From positions 22,387,249-22,451,248 of the forward strand of contig NC_031497.1 in assembly GCF_000237925.1 (NCBI RefSeq): a DNA stretch of 64,000 bases, given 5' to 3'. This stretch comes from Schistosoma mansoni (taxonomy: Eukaryota > Platyhelminthes > Trematoda > Strigeidida > Schistosomatidae). A program made the position numbers and the translations under genes. This document shows, one piece after another, positions 1 to 10,189 of the stretch; position 1 is the first letter of the stretch, and every line of letters starts with the position of its first letter. The notes below the pieces were generated by a model. That model worked only from the letters and a program-made list of their open reading frames with translations, was not told the origin of the DNA and did not search any database.

Positions 1-170
1 TTCTTTCTTTTTAAACTACTATAAATAGTTTCATTTATTTAGTATATTGTCAGCATGTCTTTTAATTGTTAGGTTATAAATGAACAAACGAATGAGTTGT
101 TTGTATATACATAGTTTTGATTGATATGTAAGTCGTCACATATTGAAAATGTATCCTTTAAAATAGTTAC

Positions 171-305
171 ACAATTATTATTATTATTTATTTATTTAAA
201 CACGTAAATATTGGTACAAAGAAGCACCAGATACATATGCGCCGCACAAATCTCATTTGATTTGTGTGAGGGCTGTGATACTGCCCAGGTGTCCAGACTG
301 AAGCA
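171..305 (-). mobile_element. 3' end of an RTE/SR2-like retroelement
   Basis: Read on the minus strand, this stretch matches the last part of the element at 12187-12760, including the segment around CACACAAATCAAATG and the segment TTTGTACCAATATTTA. It ends in a simple AAAT/AAT tail at 171-200, as expected for a 5'-truncated non-LTR insertion. It has no coding content. The family assignment is inferred from the shared tail and from the neighbouring SR2 material elsewhere in the window. Confidence 0.6.
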
Positions 306-1413
306 GGAAAAAAGTTACACAATGGTGATATCATCCTTAAAGATACTGATAACTTATTACAGAAATTTACTGTAAAGTTTTCTTCCTATTAGATTCGATC
401 ATTTATTTCTTTGAAATACTACAGTAGACGAAAGTTAACATGCATGTCAATAAGATGTGTATCATGTTCTAGTTCTTTCCACAGTCGAAACATATTGGTA
501 GTTAATTTACTCAGAGCACTACATTTTACAATTTTTGATAGTGAAAACCTTTTCTAGAGTATATCAATAACAGTTTACTAGTAAACACTATTATTTTAAT
601 ATTCCACATATTAATGTAATGCATTAATTAAATATAAGGTTTAGAAGTTTCATTATAGATTTCGGTGGAGTATTACTTTAAATGGTAACTCATAGACTTC
701 ATTACGTAATAATATTTCGTAAAATTCAATGTTTTACTGAGTTGTCTGTTAGTTTGATAATAAGTATAAAAACGATAGAAGTCATGTGCTCAGCAGTCAG
801 AACAATTTCTATTAACATGTTGATTAAAGAAGTATAAATAATGTCGAGCAATATTTAATCTTTTTGAGCGATTGTATGTACCGAAGAAAATCAAGTCATC
901 ACTCCGGGTAAATCAGTGAATTATTTACCACAAAAAATATGGAACATATAAATTTGTTATTTTATTCGTAAATGTGAATTAAATTAAGTAAATAGGAAAA
1001 CTGTGTAAAATAAAACATTTAATTTAGTTATTTAAGAAAAATGTTCCGTATTCTTTGATAAATTGACAACACATCCTTTCGTCTAAATGAAGACACTAGT
1101 ATTTAATCTCGCAATCTGTTTGTAAATTGTTTTATTCAATAGTAGTATGTAATGAATTTTAAGCAGTATATAGTTTTTTTTTGAGTGTTTATGGCCTAAA
1201 AATAGTTGAAGATTAGAATAATTCATTTATTTTTTCTAAAATAACTTCTTGTTGGTTTCTCTATCGGCACCTAACATTTCATATAAAAGAGGCTTTGATT
1301 GTAGAAGCCTCCAGTTAATGTTCTATTTACTTTTAAGTTTAATTAAATAATGAAATTTTTAAATAAATTCGAGCAGAATGACCAAATGAAATGAACTGTA
1401 AAAGTAAAAAATA
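306..1413. other. No gene seen
   Basis: AT-rich sequence with short A and T runs and many stop codons in every frame. I see no exon, repeat or RNA gene that I can support. Confidence 0.5.
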
Positions 1414-1890
1414 TCCATCTTTGCTTAAAAAGCTTGTGACTTGAGGCAATAACGAGGCAACCCACATAAGATGCACATATGTCAATAAGAGACTGATCAA
1501 TTACAGTCTCACACAACAATGTGAAGATACAAGCAAACAGCAACAAGTGAATTTAAACTTCACCCCATTGCAAAAGCAAGTGGCTATCAGGACTCAGTAG
1601 CTGAATGGATAACGCGATTGCGTTTGAAGTGAAAGGTACTGGGTTCGAGTCCCAGAGTGAACACAACTCTGAGATGCAGGTACATCCGGCTGACGAGTCC
1701 CAAATAAGACGAAACTCGTATCCTGGATTCCACTGCTAGCCACCATCCATATTTGCTTAAAAATCTTGTGAATTAAGACAATATCGAGGCAATCCGCACA
1801 GGGTGCTTATATGACAATAAGAGACTGATCAATTACAGTCCTAAACAACAATGTAAAGATACAAGTAAACAACACCAAGTGAATTTAAAT
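1414..1890 (+). repeat. Sm-alpha-type tandem repeat, about 1.4 units
   Basis: The segment beginning TCCATCTTTGCTTAAAAA at 1414 recurs at 1746 (TCCATATTTGCTTAAAAA), giving a period of 332 bp, close to the unit length known for the schistosome Sm-alpha satellite. The complete unit holds a tRNA-like Pol III promoter, with an A-box-like GGACTCAGTAGCTGAATGG near 1592 and a B-box-like GGGTTCGAGTCCC near 1641, followed by a hammerhead ribozyme. The second unit is truncated near 1890. Other members of the family are at 20070 and 47281. Confidence 0.85.
1676..1736 (+). ncRNA. Hammerhead ribozyme (family A, copy 1)
   Basis: The core CTGACGA (1690) and GAAAC (1711) are both intact. Stem II has lost one pair because the usual GGAC reads AGAC. 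The cleavage triplet is ATC instead of GTC, which still fits the NUH rule. Stem I can form with one G-U wobble. I infer weak or residual activity. Confidence 0.8.
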
Positions 1891-2129
1891 ATCATCAATG
1901 TTTTCTATTGTATATAAATGAATTCAAATTGAAAATAACTTTCAAATTTTGTTTTTTTTTGGTTTTTTATAAAATCGGTGAATTTCACATTAATTGTTTA
2001 CACAAAATTTGATTACTAAAATTAACAAAACAGTTTCATTTCAAATTATTTGAACAAAACATCAATTAATCTTTTATTCTTGAATTATTTAGACTTGAAA
2101 AAAAAATTTTACTTTAAAAACAATAGAAC

Positions 2130-2399
2130 TCTGAGGGGGTTTGGTGGAGATTTTAGTAATTTTATATAGTTGAGATTATGAGTCAACTGAAGCTAGACCA
2201 CCATGGAAAACCGGCTCAGTGATCTATCGGTTCAGTGCTCGCGCACGAGACTGATAGGTCCTGGATTCGAATCTCGTGAAGCGGGATCGTGGATGCGCTT
2301 TGCTGAAGAGTCCCACAATAAGACGAAGCGGCCGTCCAGTGCTTCCAGGTTTTCGATGGTGGTCTAGCTTCAATTGACTCATGATTTCAACTATATATA
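2130..2399 (+). repeat. Family B hammerhead repeat arranged as a foldback
   Basis: The centre (2211-2348) is a tRNA-like promoter (CGGCTCAGTGATCTATCGG, then GGATTCGAATCTCG) followed by a hammerhead. It is flanked by inverted arms: 2164-2211 and 2349-2396 are reverse complements at 44 of 48 positions. The left arm continues outward to about 2130 as the reverse complement of the family's tail linker. No other copy here has this complete foldback form. Confidence 0.75.
2291..2348 (+). ncRNA. Hammerhead ribozyme, degraded (family B, copy 1)
   Basis: CTGAAGA fits the CUGANGA core and the GTCC stem II strand is present, but its partner reads AGAC. The essential GAAA reads GAAG. The cleavage region GGCCGTC and the CAGTGC arm of stem I remain. 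Predicted inactive. Confidence 0.7.
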
Positions 2400-3830
2400 C
2401 CATAGAACTCAGTTTGAAAATAAGATTATTTGTTAAAACGAATTATCATATTGACTGCTTAATAATTAACTCAGGTTTTTTTTCAAAAATGTTTATCTTT
2501 TGGCCGCTTAAAATGAAAAAATAAACATTTTGTTGTTGATAATAATAATTTTCAAATCAAATTATTTACAAATTATAAATGAAGCATAAATTGGTTATAA
2601 GTTTGATTCTCTAATATATTGATTTATGACTTTTTCTTCTCAATTGACATAAGGACTAGATTAGTTTTAATATAAAATTTTATTTTGATAGTGACAACAG
2701 GAATTGTAAATGACGGACTATTTATGTTGTTTTGTTATTTAACAAAATTTAATGTTTGGCTGTTTGATTTCTCACATGAAGCCTTGATATCTCTTTGTAA
2801 ACAAAATAGATTAGATTTTGTATTAAAAACGATATTCCTTCATAAAGCTCTTGATATTTTCTTAATTTATTAGCTATGGAACTTTGGTGTAGTTTTTGTT
2901 AGCATTGACCAACCAGAGAGAATTAGCGAATGATCACAAACACAACATCACCTCCCTCAAGAATGAGTATACTTTTTGTTGATGAGTACCGAATATCATG
3001 AGATCCACGGTTGATGGCCTTTTTCGACTGCGTTACATAAAGTTGGGAGTTGGGAGGAAGTTTGCATTTTAGCAGTTTTTCCAAGATTTTTAGCATTAAC
3101 ATACTAACTTTAAATTTAATTACCGACAAGCAGACGATCAGATCGAGTTACCATTACTCAGTGAATAAAATGAATCACCTTTAATTTCTTGAATTACGTT
3201 TTAAATGCTCATTAAAAGTTTGTCATGTTAGCTATTTTTGTATTTTTATTATCATAAATCATTTTAGACGTAAGGTAAGTTAAACATTTGTACAGAAACA
3301 TTTTATTTTGTAACTGTAACATTTTTGCTTCATAGTAATTCATCTAATAAACAATTAATGTGACTTCCAACCATAGTTATTTAGAACAAAATTGTTCTTA
3401 AAGATTAGTTTTTCATATTATACTAAATGAAATTCAAATAAGCTAGAACTACTGTGGAGTGTACTGCTGTTGTCCACAGATATAAGTAGTATCTATCATA
3501 AATCGAAAATGAAATACCTGGAGGTAGAAAGTTAAGAAGATCGAAGAGAGTGAGAACAGAGAGTAATTAGTGTGGAAAAAAAGAAATAGTCAAGTTTGAG
3601 ACAATGGATTGACACTTTGTAAACGAAGTCTTCACCGTATGGTTCTCAGATTTTACATTCGATTGTCATCACTTGTGTTCGCATTCACTACACTATAATC
3701 AATTTTATTTTGAAATATTGACCAAGTAATGAAATATTATTTAAGATTGAAATTAAGTTTTGTCAAAAACAAAAATTATTTTTATCTGAAATGTACTGAG
3801 TTGTTATTCATTATTTATATTTATAAAACT

Positions 3831-4224
3831 ATAATTAAAGGTTGGAAGGCAAAATCCGACTCACACGTCCTCATCTTGCCTCCTGGATTATGGTATTCAT
3901 GTTATGTACTAACGTGAGCGGTAACACGGGTGGTGGAGATCGACCTAATCAACCACTTTACTTATACCCACAAATGATTACGAATGTTACAAAGAGTCAT
4001 TGCATAACTATTGAAAATTCAAAAAGATGTTAAAACTGAGTCTGCCCAAAAAATAAAAAAAAGAATGGAAGTGTTGTGTAATGATTCTGCGTAAGCAATG
4101 CAAAAACAACTATCTCGCCGCGGTAGTTGTGCCGTGCTTCGATGTAGTACTCTTCTCCAGAAGGGTCTACTAGGCCTCACCATGTTCCTATTACTGGAAG
4201 GGGGGATACAATAATTAAAGGTTG
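3831..4224. mobile_element. Unclassified 366-bp insertion with 14-bp target-site duplication
   Basis: ATAATTAAAGGTTG occurs at 3831-3844 and again, identically, at 4211-4224. The intervening 366 bp are more GC-rich than the surroundings, begin GAAGGCAAAATCC and end GGGGGGATACA. There is an internal A-rich run (about 4049-4066) but no terminal poly-A tail, no visible terminal inverted repeat, and no convincing tRNA-like box. The duplication length suggests target-primed retrotransposition. I do not recognise the family. The short ORFs inside show no known domain. Confidence 0.65.
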
Positions 4225-5084
4225 TAAAATATAATGAAAAAAAAGTTTAATCAACTCATTAATTATTATTGATTTTTCTTGAAATCTGTTTTAATAACAT
4301 TTATGTATCCAAATTGTATATGTATTAACATTTTAGTTGGTTATTATTCAAATGAAGTCGTATCCATTTTACAATTTTTTTTACCTCTGGTGAACCTGGA
4401 TTGTCATCAATAACTTTGTCTGTTTTTTTAAAAAATTTTAATGTTCAATATTAACAAAGTAATAAAAATATTGAATAAAGATACATTATTTTAATGGGGG
4501 ATAATTTATAGTAGTTTGGATAGTAAAAACTAATTTCTAGATTTAACCATCTCTTTGTATTTTCGTTTTTATATCTCTTTTTACATGATGACAAAATACA
4601 ATCGAAATGTAATGCTTTCGATTGTTTTATTAAATGGTCAATTTAGACACACAAAAAAGAATAACTAGATCTATAGACAAATGGTAATTATTTATAGGGG
4701 AAACTAAAAAAAAATTATCCGAAATAAAGTTAATCATAAACTTTATGTAGGTATGTCTCATATAATGTTGGCATACGATTGTTATAAAACGAGTTTCTAC
4801 ACAAAATGATGAAAGATTATTATTTAACTAAAGTTATATTGAGAAGGAAACATAATCATTTCACTTAATTCAATTGAATTATGTAAGATTTATGATTGTA
4901 ATGAAAGTTAATCAATGCAAAAAAATGACTTCCATGATTTTAAGTAGTATAGTGTGAAAACAAAAAGAATAATCTATATAAAGTGTATCAAAAGTTATCT
5001 ATTTATGAAGTAGAAAACATTAATTTGAATAAAGTTGTTGTGTATTATTTTAAATAAAACTGAAAATAATTACTGTATTATTAT
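4225..5084. other. No gene seen
   Basis: AT-rich sequence with A and T runs. No coding frame, repeat or RNA gene is supportable. Confidence 0.5.
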
Positions 5085-5097
5085 ATATGATTGAAAT

Positions 5098-5242
5098 CAT
5101 GAGTCAGTTGAAGCTAGAACACCATGAAAAACTGGGAAGCACTGGACGGCCGTTTCGTCCTATTGTGGAACTCCTCAGCAATACGCGCATCCACGATCCT
5201 GCTTCGCGAGATTCAAACCCAGGACATGATTTCAACTATATA
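5098..5242 (-). repeat. Family B repeat, truncated copy, minus strand
   Basis: On the minus strand this runs from the B-box-like CTGGGTTTGAATC through the hammerhead to the 3' end. At 5224 it switches to the plus-strand form of the same family's end (ATGATTTCAACTATATAT), so both ends carry inverted terminal sequence. It lies about 40 bp upstream of a direct-orientation copy (5282). Confidence 0.75.
5136..5188 (-). ncRNA. Hammerhead ribozyme, core intact (family B, copy 2)
   Basis: On the minus strand both CTGAGGA and GAAAC are intact, the cleavage region is GGCCGTC, and stem II keeps a T-G wobble. Stem I can form six pairs if wobbles are allowed. It is one of the three best-preserved cores in the window. 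Confidence 0.75.
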
Positions 5243-5281
5243 TAAAAATTAATAAAAATCTTCACAAAAAACTCTCTTATC

Positions 5282-5645
5282 ATATGCTCACTAGTGACTG
5301 GCTCCATGAGGTATTTCCTGGAGTTCTAGTGAGAAGCAGTGACCAGTTGAGTTCAAACCACGTCTGTTGTGGGATAGGAACTCACTGAAGACAATTGGTG
5401 AACGGCTGCTCAACTTCGTGGATCAGTTGAAGTTAGAAATTAACACCGTTGGATGCCGGCCGACTCAGTGGTCTATTGGTTAAGTGATCTAGTGCGAGAC
5501 TAGTAGGTCCTGGGTTCGAATCTCGTGAGGCGAGGTCGTGGATGCGCACTGCTGAAGAATCCCACAATAGGACGGAATGGTCGTCAAGCAGTGCTTCCAG
5601 GTTTTCCATGGTGGTCTAGCTTCAACTGACTCATGATTTCAACTA
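5282..5645 (+). repeat. Family B repeat, near full-length unit
   Basis: The unit starts at the segment CTCACTAGTGACTGG, continues through a tRNA-like promoter (GACTCAGTGGTCTATTGG, then GGGTTCGAATCTCG) and the hammerhead, and ends GACTCATGATTTCAACTATA. The hammerhead (5539-5600) is damaged: GAAA reads GGAA, stem II begins ATCC, and extra bases separate the cleavage site from stem I. Confidence 0.8.
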
Positions 5646-6325
5646 TATTAAACTACTAAAAATCTCCACAAAAATCCTTCAATTACTGTATTAGTTATTG
5701 GTAGCTGTATTAGTCGTGGCATCTTTTCAGTTGTTTGATGTGCAAAAATAATGGATATTGATTCAATAAAATGATGTAACACATTTTAAGTTGTAAAAGA
5801 TATTTTTTACCCGCTATTTTACATGAATCCTGGGAAAAATTATATATTTATTTACTATAAAGTATTGTGTGAATTGTTGAAACTTGTAACCAAATAAGAT
5901 AGTGAAAGTCGGTAAATATGTAAACTTGATGGGGTAAATACCTCCACTTTCTTTAATTTTCACTATTTTTAATCAGTTTCTATAGCAACTATCATATAGA
6001 TAAATATAGAACTAAGCAAATGCATGTATAAATCTTTCATTTATCTATAACTAAGTGATATAATGTTTTAAACTATCGTATTATTACTGTCATAATAAAT
6101 GATTAAATGTTAACTGTAATAAAGACTGTCAGTAAAGTAATTGATTGCATTAGTCGACTGTTATTATTTATCAGCATAAGTCATTCAAAGTTAGATAGAT
6201 ATCTTTCCGACGTCAATTTCATTTGTATATATGAATTTGTATTTATTTAAGGTAACAAATATATAGGAACGATAGAGAGAAAGGTCTCTACTAGTTTTTC
6301 ATAATATAATTTTAGGAACCCATAG

Positions 6326-6553
6326 TTGAAAAGTTGTATAGGCTTTACAAGTGCAGTGGCTAAAGACCTTTTGAATAGTCGACATGAAGTGAATGTATGT
6401 GATGGATTCAAAATAGTATACAGACAAAAAACACCGATCATGATATTTTTAGCACAGGCAGTCTCTACCAAACGTTTCCGGTCTGTTTCCTACATACAGA
6501 AGGCAAATGTGACCAAATTTTCTTTGCTACGGTGGCTGATTTTAATCAAATAA
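6326..6553 (+). other. Unassigned short ORF
   Basis: A 75-codon frame beginning with an alternative codon (TTG). Its composition is somewhat protein-like, but there is no recognisable domain, signal peptide or matching exon nearby. It may be a decayed exon or chance. Confidence 0.15.
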
Positions 6554-6782
6554 TCCTTATCAACCTGCTTTTCAACCCTCTTTCTCTTTTAATCCCCTTC
6601 TGGTATTTATGTTTTACACAACCCTGTCGATATTCACATATTTATTAGTTTTATTTTTTTTATAGTGCTGAGTGACTACCCAATTACTTGTCGATTGTAT
6701 AATCTCATTTATCATGATTATGATTACAAATAATTTTAAAGCCTACTCTACTCTAAAACATCAAATTTAACTATGTTTTTCC

Positions 6783-7040
6783 ACAGTTGAATTCATGAGT
6801 CAATTGAAGCTAGACCACCATGGAAAACTTGGAAGTACTGGGTGGCCGTTTCGTTCTATTGTGGGACTCCTCAGCAGTGCGCATCCACGATCCCGCCTCA
6901 CGAGATTCAAACCCAAGGACTATCAGTCTCGCGCCAGATCACTTAACCGATAGACAACTGAGCCGTCATGCAATGGTGTTAATATCTAACTTCAACCAAT
7001 CCACGAAGTTTGAGCAACCGTTCGTTATGTTTATTCGTAC
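6783..7040 (-). repeat. Family B repeat with degraded hammerhead, minus strand
   Basis: The minus strand shows the tRNA-like region, the ribozyme and the conserved tail (AGCTTCAATTGACTCATG). In the ribozyme (6828-6886), CTGAGGA and GAAAC are intact, but stem II has a mismatch (GAAC) and the cleavage triplet reads ACC, which lacks the required U. Predicted non-cleaving. Confidence 0.75.
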
Positions 7041-7806
7041 TCTGTATTACGTCCTGCTAATTATTATATCGGTTAAGTTTTGAACATTAATTCAAACATC
7101 ACAAAATCAAGTATATCAAACATTTGTTTGGATTATTGAAGGCTATATATACGTATTATGTAAAAGCTTAATAATTCTTCATCATTAAATATACCTTCCC
7201 TCTGCATATTACCTTCTTTTACACTTGCTCCATTTACATTTAATCATATGATATCTATCAGTAAACAAAACATCTTTGAAGACATAATAACATGATTCAC
7301 AGAAAACCATGTTAATAGTGTTGTAGTGATATAATGGTCCATATATAAAATCATATTATATAAGTATTATTATAGTTAAAATCAAAATGAATAATACACT
7401 TACATAACGGTCAATAATTAAATCCTGAAACAAAAAAAAGAATACATTTTAAGCACTGCAGAAATTGTTTTAATGAAAAACAAACTTCAAACGAGATTAC
7501 TTTTAAAGTGAAGATAAATGTACTTTGAATGAAATAAGGATTTATATTTTTAGTTATACTTTTGCAATCTACTTAAAAATTAAAGATCAGTTCTTATCAC
7601 AAATTGAGGTATGATGAAGATGTGTTGAGAATTGTATTTTGTACCAAAAATATAATATTGACATACAGCTAATAATAATGATAATGTATTTTAAATTGAT
7701 GAGTATTAGAAATAAAAATGATATTGGTATCGTTCCAATAAATAAAGAATTATCGCTACGATACTGTTACTAGGATGATGTGATATAAATTTGGATGAAA
7801 CAGCCA

Positions 7807-8172
7807 TTCACAGATCTTTAAATGTTCAGAAGACCAGTTCGAAATGAGAATTACTTTCAAACAGACAAATATCTTGAAAAGAAAATCATTTTTAAGAGAT
7901 TTTTACCTCATTTTCATAATTTAAATAATGAATATCAATATTGGTCTAAATAATGCTAAGCTCTGAAAGTACGACAAATTGCAAAAGTACTAAACGTCTC
8001 GCAACGGAATAGATATTCCAATATAGGTTAAGCTGTTTGTTCAAAGAGCATATTTACAATAAGATGTATTATTTATTTATGTAACTCAGATAATGCATCA
8101 AGTAAGTTAGCTTGTGAAACAAAATCTTGTCTTGCAATTTGAGCCTTCTGCTTGGTTAGTTTCAATAAATTC
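7807..8172 (-). pseudogene. Duplicated fragment carrying the last exon of the AAA ATPase gene
   Basis: The segment joins two pieces that lie far apart in the AAA gene region: 7807-7966 matches about 15620-15758, and 7970-8172 matches 18256-18457. The second piece includes most of the terminal coding exon. On the minus strand it still reads to a final SELHK and the same stop, with ELAK changed to KLTK. Homology stops before the splice acceptor, so the copy cannot be spliced as the original is. Either it lost 2.5 kb that the parental locus has, or the parental locus gained that block, which includes the SR2 insertion. Confidence 0.8.
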
Positions 8173-9022
8173 ATTTCGCATTTCATCAGATGCTTATGTA
8201 TTTATCACGAAACAAACTCCCATGTTTTAATAAACAATCTTCATTCGACATGACAAACATTATTTAGTTTTTCTGGATTGATTATATCTTAAGTCCACAA
8301 CCTTTAATACAAGAAATTCATAATGGTCAACTTCATAATGAAATTTATTGTGTCAGTTCTACCTTATGATATTCGAAAGAAGCTCCCATTTTGCTTTTGT
8401 GTAATTTACTGCAGATTCGAGTCATCCTGATTCAGTCCATTTTGTTTGATATTTATGGTAAAGAACTGTTTAGTTCAGGTTTCCCTGCAAGTTTCATTTG
8501 TTTCTTAGGTTACAGTAAGAGCCCATCAGTTTAGTAGTTTAAGGATAGCAGTAGATTAGTTGCCAGTTTGAATTTCTCCCCAAAACTTCAGTTTGCGCTT
8601 TCTCAAATATTACCTACATTTCATTCCATAAGTTAATAAAAGCTTTTCACTAATACATATTTCACTGTTTACCTTATTGTATAATCTTCTGGTCATTCAG
8701 CGAAATTTGTTCGGAATGTCCGAGGTTTTTACGACATGTAACTCAAAAGTATTTAAATTGTGGTAAAGCTCTAATAATGATAAAATATCTTTTTCTGTGA
8801 GACTGAATTGCTTTACAAAATATAACGAGAAACAGTTATTAAAAGTAGTGATTAGGTTTCACCACAGCATATCAGTATATATACATATATATAGACACAG
8901 AAAAAATTGAGGTACATAAGTTTGAAAAAAATTTGAAGGGCATGAGAAACATTACTAATATATTATCGATAACTTACTGTAAATCAGTTGTATGCTTCTC
9001 AACGAAAACTGTTAGCACTGAC

Positions 9023-9286
9023 TTATTTTTTTGCTAGCTCATCATTATCGTAAAGTCCCTCTGCAAAGCCTGGATATCTGTGACGTGTGTAGCGAAATCT
9101 GGGTCGAGTAAACATCAAGTTTTCTTCTCCAGGATACATCATTTCGTTGTTTGGATTATAAAACCTTTTCCAATACACCATTCGTTTTTCAGCAGAAGGG
9201 CTATTGGACTCAGTATGGTCTTTAAGTCCTTCTGTTTTGACGAAGCAATGTAAAAATAAAACTAAGGTAAACACGATTGAAATCAT
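9023..9286 (-). CDS. Small secreted peptide precursor, possibly neuropeptide-like
   Basis: An 87-residue single-exon frame. Residues 1-20 form a signal peptide (MISIVFTLVLFLHCFVKTEG). A dibasic KR site follows at about residue 35 and another at 41, and the mature region is rich in Tyr, Arg and Pro, with an RPRF motif followed by RYTRHRY. It ends AKK. RPRF recalls the C-terminus of flatworm NPF-type peptides, but the usual Gly amidation donor after RPRF is missing, so a neuropeptide role is only a suggestion. A TATA box lies 47 nt upstream of the ATG, which supports a real, compact gene. I see no AATAAA within 150 nt downstream. Alternatives are a micro-exon-gene-like secreted protein or another parasite secretion. 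Confidence 0.6.
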   Translation of the reverse strand: MISIVFTLVLFLHCFVKTEGLKDHTESNSPSAEKRMVYWKRFYNPNNEMMYPGEENLMFTRPRFRYTRHRYPGFAEGLYDNDELAKK

Positions 9287-9332
9287 CTTAAAAACTTAGA
9301 TCAAAAAATCTAGACTAAGCACACATTCAGAA

Positions 9333-9339
9333 TTATATA
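9333..9339 (-). promoter_or_regulatory. TATA box of the secreted-peptide gene
   Basis: TATATAA on the minus strand, 47 nt upstream of the ATG at 9286. The spacing fits a short 5' leader. Confidence 0.45.
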
Positions 9340-10189
9340 TAAGCGAATAGGTTGGGCACAAATATCTGATTGGATAACTGTTGATGTAGTAGACAGCTAG
9401 CTTCTATTTATAATAAACACGAAAACAATTTGTAAATATTACTATCACTTGAATACAATTAAACATAGAAATAACTTAAGTAAATTCATATGCATTGTAC
9501 ATGTAGTTAGTGAATCGAATAAAAAAAGTGCGGGAAATGTCTAGCGTACGTTACTGATTTCGCGTGACGAAGGATGTTTGTTGGTAATTTCTTATACTAG
9601 GTGTTTTATAGGTTTTATTGATGCACAAATCTAACTCACGTATAAGGAGTATGAGAAGTATTTTTGCAAATTTTATTGCTCTTGGTACTCATAGACTTTG
9701 CACTACAAGTATATACACCTATTCAGATCAACAAGTTTTCTTGCGTTAGTGGATGTAAAAAACACTCACTTCAGACTAATAGGTGGGCTGATTTCAAGCT
9801 CACGGGATTGTGAAGGCAAGTACGTCGCTTGATCACAACTTTTCATTAGTCACGATGGGTTCCTCGAACGTTGTTTTGCCAACCAAAAGGAAACAATATT
9901 CAGAAATGCTGAGGTTTTGATATATGTTTTTGACATTGAAAACTGGGAAGTATCCAAAGTCTTTGTGTATTATCGTTCTTGTCTGGATGCTGTAAATCTA
10001 AATTCTTCTGGTGCAACAATCTTGTCTCATTCATAAAACAGATATGATAAATGAAGATAAAAGAGATGAGGTATGTTCATTTCTACGGCTATATTACTGC
10101 TTGTTGAGTTGCGATTATATACTCCTGTCTTAGGTCCTTTCAACGTGTTTGTGCAACATTCCGATTGTTGCAATAATTCATTGAATATA

